The notes under the pieces: model-generated
What the model was told of the DNA's origin: nothing
Databases searched by the model: none
The model's input: the letters and a program-made list of their open reading frames with translations, nothing else
Shown: piece after piece, positions 13,586 to 18,223 of the stretch
Position numbering within the stretch: the first letter of the stretch is position 1
Layout: each line of letters begins with the position of its first letter
Made by a program: the position numbers and the translations under genes
Assembly: GCA_005800865.1 (NCBI GenBank)
Contig: SYEI01000149.1
Location: 1-18,223, forward strand
Length of the DNA: 18,223 bases
Source: Bacteroidota bacterium
GTDB lineage: Bacteria; Bacteroidota; Bacteroidia; B-17B0; Aurantibacillaceae
Direction: 5' to 3'

Positions 13586-15637
13586 ATGTCAACTACTTAT
13601 AAACGTACACTTGTTACTTCCGCCCTACCCTATGCAAATGGTCCAGTTCATATTGGTCATCTTGCGGGCTGCTATTTGCCCTCTGATATCTTTGTGAGAT
13701 ACAAAAGAAGCAAAGGCGAGGACGTTATGTTTATTTGTGGCAGCGACGAACATGGCGTGCCTATTACTATCAAAGCTAAAAAGGAAGGCATTACTCCACA
13801 AGATGTGGTAGATAAATACCATAAAATGATGGGCGACTCTTTTAAAGAGTTTGGAATTTCTTTTGATATTTATTCACGCACCTCTAATAAAGTTCATCAC
13901 GAAACAGCCTCTGATTTTTTTAAAAAATTATACGATAAAGGTGTTTTTACAGAAGAAGTAACAGAGCAATATTATGATGAGGAAGCAAAACAATTTTTAG
14001 CTGACCGTTATATTACTGGTACTTGTCCTAAATGCGCTAATCCTAATGCCTATGGCGATCAATGCGAGAAATGTGGCAGTACTTTAAACGCTACCGAATT
14101 AATTGATCCAAAATCAACATTAAGTGGAGCAAAACCTGTTTTAAAAGAAACGAAAAATTGGTTTTTGCCTTTAGATAAATTACAACCAAAAATACAAGCA
14201 TACTTAGACCAACATAAAGATTGGAAAACCAATGTTTATGGACAATGTAAGAGTTGGTTAGATAGTGGTGATGGGCTACAGCCTCGTGCTATGACTCGTG
14301 ATTTAGATTGGGGTGTGCCAGTACCAGTAAAAGGCGCCGAAGGAAAAGTGTTGTATGTTTGGTTTGATGCACCAATCGGATATATCTCTGCTACTAAAGA
14401 ATTAAGACCAAACGATTGGGAATTATATTGGAAAGATAAAGAAACCCGTTTGATTCATTTTATTGGAAAAGATAATATTGTGTTTCACTGTATTATTTTC
14501 CCAGCGATGTTAATGGAGCACGGTGATTTTATTTTAGCAGATAATGTTCCAGCCAATGAATTTTTAAATTTAGAAGGTGATAAAATTTCGACTTCTCGTA
14601 ATTGGGCTGTTTGGTTGCATGAATACTTACTTGATTTTAAAAATCAACAAGATGTATTACGTTATACCTTATGTTCTAACGCTCCAGAAACTAAGGATAA
14701 CGATTTTACCTGGGCAGATTTTCAAACCAAAAATAATTCTGAATTAGTTGCAATTTTAGGGAATTTTGTAAACCGTACTTTAGTGTTGACTCACAAATAC
14801 TACAATGGTTCTGTACCTTCTGCTGACACTTATACTAAAGAAGATTTATTGATTTTAGAGCAATTGGCAGCATTTCCTGATAAAATATCAGCTTCGATTG
14901 AAAACTTTAAATTTAGAGAAGCCTTAGCTGAGATGATGAACTTGGCTCGTTTAGGAAATAAATACTTAGCTGAAACCGAGCCATGGAAATTGATTAAAAC
15001 GGATGAGCAACGTGTAAAAACGATTATGAATATCGCTTTACAAATTACTTGCAACTTAGCAGTCGTTTGTGAACCGTTCTTGCCTTTTACATCAGCTAAA
15101 TTATTTACGATGTTAAATATGCCAATTTTAAAATGGCATGCGGCTAAACAAACCAGTAACATGGCCGCTGGGCATATTATCAATAAAGAAGAATTATTGT
15201 TTGCTAAAATAGAAGATACAGAAATTCAAGCACAGATTGATAAATTAAATACTAGTAAAAGTGCTAATGCTTCTGCAAATGCCGTTACTGCTATTGCTCC
15301 TGCTAAACCTGAAACTAGTTTTGATGAGTTTAGTAAAATGGACATTCGTACTGCTACTATTTTAGAAGCAGAGCGCGTACCTAAAACAGATAAATTATTA
15401 AAACTAAAACTCGACACTGGCCTTGATATTCGTACCGTGGTGAGTGGTATTGCTGAATGGTATAAACCCGAAGATATTATCGGACAGAAAGTGTGTATGT
15501 TGGCAAACCTTGCTCCACGAAAAATTAAAGGAATCGAAAGTCAGGGAATGATTTTAATGGCTTCGAATAGCGCTGGCGAATTAAGTTTTATGACAGCGAC
15601 CAAACCTGATTTTAATAATGGTTCTGAAGTTAAATAA
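13586..15637 (+). CDS. metG: Methionyl-tRNA synthetase with C-terminal tRNA-binding domain
   Basis: 683 residues from the ATG at 13586. An upstream in-frame ATG at 13523 would add 21 residues (MNKVKCYLYTILQ...) that do not belong to the family, so 13586 is preferred. It charges tRNA-Met and initiator tRNA. The class I HIGH motif is exact at 22-25 (PVHIGH). A zinc knuckle has Cys147, 150, 160 and 163. The KMSKS-type motif is KISTS (333-337, DKISTSRNW). The anticodon-binding helical domain lies at about 375-545. A low-complexity Ala/Ser linker (556-577) leads to an EMAP-like tRNA-binding domain (579-683) with MDIRTATILEAERVPKTDKL and SQGMILMAS. The next gene overlaps its 3' end by 20 bp. Confidence 0.96.
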   Translation: MSTTYKRTLVTSALPYANGPVHIGHLAGCYLPSDIFVRYKRSKGEDVMFICGSDEHGVPITIKAKKEGITPQDVVDKYHKMMGDSFKEFGISFDIYSRTSNKVHHETASDFFKKLYDKGVFTEEVTEQYYDEEAKQFLADRYITGTCPKCANPNAYGDQCEKCGSTLNATELIDPKSTLSGAKPVLKETKNWFLPLDKLQPKIQAYLDQHKDWKTNVYGQCKSWLDSGDGLQPRAMTRDLDWGVPVPVKGAEGKVLYVWFDAPIGYISATKELRPNDWELYWKDKETRLIHFIGKDNIVFHCIIFPAMLMEHGDFILADNVPANEFLNLEGDKISTSRNWAVWLHEYLLDFKNQQDVLRYTLCSNAPETKDNDFTWADFQTKNNSELVAILGNFVNRTLVLTHKYYNGSVPSADTYTKEDLLILEQLAAFPDKISASIENFKFREALAEMMNLARLGNKYLAETEPWKLIKTDEQRVKTIMNIALQITCNLAVVCEPFLPFTSAKLFTMLNMPILKWHAAKQTSNMAAGHIINKEELLFAKIEDTEIQAQIDKLNTSKSANASANAVTAIAPAKPETSFDEFSKMDIRTATILEAERVPKTDKLLKLKLDTGLDIRTVVSGIAEWYKPEDIIGQKVCMLANLAPRKIKGIESQGMILMASNSAGELSFMTATKPDFNNGSEVK

Positions 15638-16361
15638 CATATTACTGCTTATTTGTTTGATGCTTGGATTGTCTTGTTTCTCGCAAGAAGATGACACCAA
15701 ACCACCTAAAGTAAATAACTTTAAAGAAGACTCCTCTTTTATTGCATTTAGTAAATACCGTGAAAGTGTAGCGAAAGCACAAATCATTTCCTTAAAAAAT
15801 GGCGGTGCTTTATTAGTGCGTTTAAAAACCAATGCCAATACCATTAACCGTTTAAAAGCAGCGGGAAGCATGGATATGGCAACACAAGTGGAAAGAGAAA
15901 CGAGACTAAATAATAAAGCCATCATTAGAGCCTACAGCAATGAATTTAAATTTTGTCCCGTTTATTTTTTTAATTCAGATTGCTCTGACTCTGTAAAACA
16001 TAAAAGTCTTTCAGGAATATTTGTAGACTCCAATTTAGTTGTTAATTCAAGTATTGTTTGCGATGTTCCATTTTATTTAGTGGCCGAACAAGGCACTATT
16101 TATGATTCATCATTAGGATTAGTGTCAGAAGCGCAAGCAAGTAAAGCATCAGAAAAAGGCACTCCTGCTAAAGAAGTATTTATGGTAATTAAAAATCGAT
16201 TTTTTATTCAACTCAATAAACCATTTCCTTATTACCAACAAGGCTACTCTGTAAAGAAATATGCAGACTACGTTAAAAAAATGAATACGAGTTTTTCAGA
16301 TTTTTACAATAAAAATAAGGCTTTTGTGATTCCTATAGAAGTTAAACAGTATGTTTATTAA
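15618..16361 (+). CDS. Secreted conserved protein of unknown function overlapping metG
   Basis: 247 residues. The first 22 form a signal peptide (MVLKLNNILLLICLMLGLS...). A Cys at 20 gives a GLSC sequence that is a poor lipobox, so ordinary cleavage before Gln23 is at least as likely. The mature protein has blocks NGGALLVRLKT (61-71), IIRAYSNEFKFCPVYFF (102-118), FYLVAEQGTIYDSSLG (152-167) and VFMVIKNRFFIQLNKPFPYY (187-206). I recall similar secreted Bacteroidota proteins without a known role. Only two Cys (113, 122) lie near each other in the first half of the mature part. The start overlaps the metG end by 20 bp in another frame, suggesting translational coupling. Its stop overlaps the stop of the convergent psd gene. 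Confidence 0.75.
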   Translation: MVLKLNNILLLICLMLGLSCFSQEDDTKPPKVNNFKEDSSFIAFSKYRESVAKAQIISLKNGGALLVRLKTNANTINRLKAAGSMDMATQVERETRLNNKAIIRAYSNEFKFCPVYFFNSDCSDSVKHKSLSGIFVDSNLVVNSSIVCDVPFYLVAEQGTIYDSSLGLVSEAQASKASEKGTPAKEVFMVIKNRFFIQLNKPFPYYQQGYSVKKYADYVKKMNTSFSDFYNKNKAFVIPIEVKQYVY

Positions 16362-17017
16362 AACTCTGCAATAACAGTCTGAGAACCCGTTACCACATCA
16401 CCAATTTTAATTTTCAGCTTAGCGTCTAATGGCAAATACAAATCTACTCGAGAACCAAATTTAATAAAGCCCATTTCTCCGCACTGCGTCGCTTTATCGC
16501 CTTCTTTGCTATACATCACAATACGTCGCGCTAAAGCCCCTGCAACTTGTCTGAATAAAACAGATTTACCATTACTAGGATGTTTTACAACAACGCTTGT
16601 ACGTTCATTCTCTGTACTTGCTTTCGGCAAAGAAGCCACCATAAATTTACCAGCATGGTATTTGGCATAAGTCACATCTCCTGCAATTGGGTAACGATTG
16701 ACATGCACATTAATAGGCGACATAAAAATAGATACTTGAATACGTTTATCTTTAAAGTATTCGCCTTCTTCTGTTTCTTCAATAACTACTACTTTACCGT
16801 CTGCTGGAGCAATAATAGCATGGTCATTAATGGTATGCACACGACTTGGGTGGCGAAAAAATTGAATCACCACAATTAATAAAAATCCTGATAATGCATA
16901 TGCAAACCAATGGGCTATAGCAAATTCAGGAAATGCTAATTTGGCAATGCTAATAATAATAGCACTAAATAATATGGTAACTAATAATGTAGGATAACCT
17001 TCTTTATGAAATTTCAT
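16358..17017 (-). CDS. psd: Phosphatidylserine decarboxylase proenzyme (short Psd type)
   Basis: 219 residues, fitting the short PF02666 subgroup common in Bacteroidota. It decarboxylates phosphatidylserine to phosphatidylethanolamine at the inner membrane. Two hydrophobic segments (about 10-28 and 34-54) anchor it. The autoprocessing site is Gly188-Ser189 in IKFGSRVDLYLP; cleavage there would turn the Ser into the pyruvoyl group of a small alpha chain of about 31 residues. Asp72 in APADGKV and His105 in INVHVNR fit the processing triad. It follows the PorP/SprF gene by 46 bp on the same strand and may be cotranscribed. It overlaps the stop of the plus-strand neighbour by 4 bp at a TTAA palindrome. 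Confidence 0.93.
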   Translation of the reverse strand: MKFHKEGYPTLLVTILFSAIIISIAKLAFPEFAIAHWFAYALSGFLLIVVIQFFRHPSRVHTINDHAIIAPADGKVVVIEETEEGEYFKDKRIQVSIFMSPINVHVNRYPIAGDVTYAKYHAGKFMVASLPKASTENERTSVVVKHPSNGKSVLFRQVAGALARRIVMYSKEGDKATQCGEMGFIKFGSRVDLYLPLDAKLKIKIGDVVTGSQTVIAEF

Positions 17018-17063
17018 AGTATAAAAACTGTAAAAATAAGATATTAATAATAATTATGGGAAG

Positions 17064-17987
17064 TTATTTTACTTCAACATCATCAGGCCAATGCTTGGAT
17101 TGTTGTTTTGAAAAGCGTAGACCTAACATTAACTCATGTGTGCCCGAAGAGTAATTTTTAAGATTAGTTGTTGTAAAATCGTAAGAGTAACCAATCATTA
17201 AATAATTTTTATACATAAAGCCAACTAAAGCTGTAAGCGCATCATTATGTCTGTAGCCAACTCCCAACCAAACTTGCTCTTGATAAATAACACGAGCTCC
17301 AACATCCACCTTAATCGGTGCTGGATTTGCATATTTAGCTAAGAAAGAAGGTTCTACTTTAAAATCATCATTGATATCGAATTTATAAGCTCCATTTAAT
17401 AAAAAATGAGTCACCAATGTTCCTTTATGATCTCCATTTGGATACAATTTAATAGGACTTTGATACAATTGAGGCGCACTAAATCCCAAATACCATTTGT
17501 CATTATGAACATATATACCTGCTCCAAAGTCAGGAACAATTCTAGTTTGGTATTGCGTTAATAGATTATCATCACCTGCATCGTGCAAATGCAATTTATG
17601 TCCATCAATTCCCCATTGTTGTATTCCTGCATTCAGTCCTAATGATACCCTCGTTTTTTCTGCAATCTTAATATGGTATGCATAGGCTAAACTAATACCT
17701 ACTCGTCTGGTTGGTCCAACAATATCAGTGTAGATATGTGTTCCTAAACCCATGTGTCGATTTTTTAAAGGACTATGTAAAGTCAACATATAAGTTCTAG
17801 GCGCATCTGTCATCCCTACCCATTGGTAACGATTATTTGAACGCATATCTGCAAAATTATCTTTCCCAGCTACCGCAGGATTAATTGCCAAATCATTTAG
17901 CATATACTGAGTATACTGAGGCAGTTGTTGAGCTTGTAAATTCGTTACAAGCAACACGATAACCGTTATGTATATAAATTTCTTCAT
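17064..17987 (-). CDS. PorP/SprF family type IX secretion outer-membrane protein
   Basis: 307 residues. A signal peptide covers residues 1-19 (cleavage LQA before Gln20). The family signatures are clear: QYTQYMLNDLAINPAVAG at 24-41 and YQWVGMTDAPRTYMLTLHSP at 54-73, then GLGTHIYTDIVGPTRR (80-95), and a barrel of alternating strands to the C-terminal HELMLGLRF. PorP/SprF proteins are outer-membrane partners of T9SS; SprF is needed for export of the gliding adhesin SprB, and many copies pair with one substrate. Here the gene begins 3 bp after the stop of a type B CTD protein, the classic arrangement of a substrate and its dedicated partner. The gene is probably cotranscribed with that substrate. 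Confidence 0.94.
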   Translation of the reverse strand: MKKFIYITVIVLLVTNLQAQQLPQYTQYMLNDLAINPAVAGKDNFADMRSNNRYQWVGMTDAPRTYMLTLHSPLKNRHMGLGTHIYTDIVGPTRRVGISLAYAYHIKIAEKTRVSLGLNAGIQQWGIDGHKLHLHDAGDDNLLTQYQTRIVPDFGAGIYVHNDKWYLGFSAPQLYQSPIKLYPNGDHKGTLVTHFLLNGAYKFDINDDFKVEPSFLAKYANPAPIKVDVGARVIYQEQVWLGVGYRHNDALTALVGFMYKNYLMIGYSYDFTTTNLKNYSSGTHELMLGLRFSKQQSKHWPDDVEVK

Positions 17988-17990
17988 CTT

Positions 17991-18223
17991 TTATCTAAAT
18001 ATGGTTAATGGGCTTGTGTATGGTTTAGGGAAATTCGGATGATTCAACTTCACAACATAATAATACGTTCCCACTGGTAAATTTTTTCCTTTGTATTGAC
18101 CGTTAAATGGTATGGCGTATCCTTTAGAGTAAAACAATTGCTCACCCCAACGATTATACACTTCCACTTCGCAATCTGGGAATTGATCGATAAAATCAAT
18201 TTGCCATACATCGTTTTTACCGT
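17991..18223 (-). CDS. C-terminal 76 residues of a T9SS type B (gliding-associated CTD) secreted protein, 5' part outside window
   Basis: The frame runs from the right edge to a TAA at 17991-17993. The visible protein (GKNDVWQIDFIDQFPDCEVE... to PLTIFR) matches the gliding-motility-associated C-terminal domain, type B (PF13585): NDVW near the start, VEVYNRWGEQLFYSKGY in the centre, and NLPVGTYYYVVKLN before a final TIFR strand. This domain directs export and anchoring by T9SS. The body of the protein lies to the right, so its length and repeats are unknown. It precedes the PorP/SprF gene by 3 bp in the same transcription unit. Identification of the domain is confident; the role of the whole protein is not known. 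Confidence 0.9.
   Translation of the reverse strand, partial: GKNDVWQIDFIDQFPDCEVEVYNRWGEQLFYSKGYAIPFNGQYKGKNLPVGTYYYVVKLNHPNFPKPYTSPLTIFR

Overview
The window looks like a chromosomal segment of a low-GC member of the phylum Bacteroidota, of the gliding or type IX secretion (T9SS) kind. The signs are SprB-type repeats, a PorP/SprF-family protein, a gliding-motility type B C-terminal domain, DUF2147 and DUF2071 proteins, a fused E1 alpha-beta 2-oxoacid dehydrogenase, and TAnnTTTG promoter boxes with AT-rich leaders in place of clear Shine-Dalgarno sites. Order and genus cannot be fixed from the sequence. No rRNA, tRNA, CRISPR array, IS transposase or phage gene was seen.

Layout. Positions 1-1908 (-) hold the first 636 residues of a large secreted adhesin-like protein with about six SprB-like repeats; it runs off the left edge. 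An AT-rich gap and a terminator precede a minus-strand pair: a DUF2147 protein followed by a DUF6268-like outer-membrane barrel (3826 to 2285). Facing away from them, a second DUF2147 paralogue and a DUF2071 protein form a plus-strand pair (4006-5149). The plus pair ends 2 bp from the convergent fused E1 enzyme (5152-7245, -). Next on the minus strand, and transcribed in the order tyrS, small conserved protein, trans-sulfuration enzyme, comes a unit from 10439 to 7368 closed by a clear hairpin terminator at 7301-7329. An alpha/beta hydrolase (10744-11547, -) lies between two unrelated non-coding inverted-repeat elements (10533-10725 and 11628-11769). A second coupled minus-strand pair encodes an HNH protein with a histone-H1-like tail, then an LD-carboxypeptidase, their stop and start codons sharing a base as TAATG. 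The HNH gene is divergent from metG (plus), which overlaps a secreted protein of unknown function. The right end (minus) has the C-terminus of a type B T9SS substrate, then a PorP/SprF partner 3 bp downstream, then phosphatidylserine decarboxylase.

Function. Much of the window is housekeeping: two aminoacyl-tRNA synthetases, sulfur amino-acid metabolism, 2-oxoacid oxidation, peptidoglycan turnover and phosphatidylethanolamine synthesis. Surface and secretion genes sit at both ends. The points most worth a second look are the HNH/histone-H1-like fusion, the two structured intergenic elements around the hydrolase, the regular Cys-bounded SprB repeats, and the type B substrate/PorP pair. No obviously new multi-gene defence or mobile system was found.
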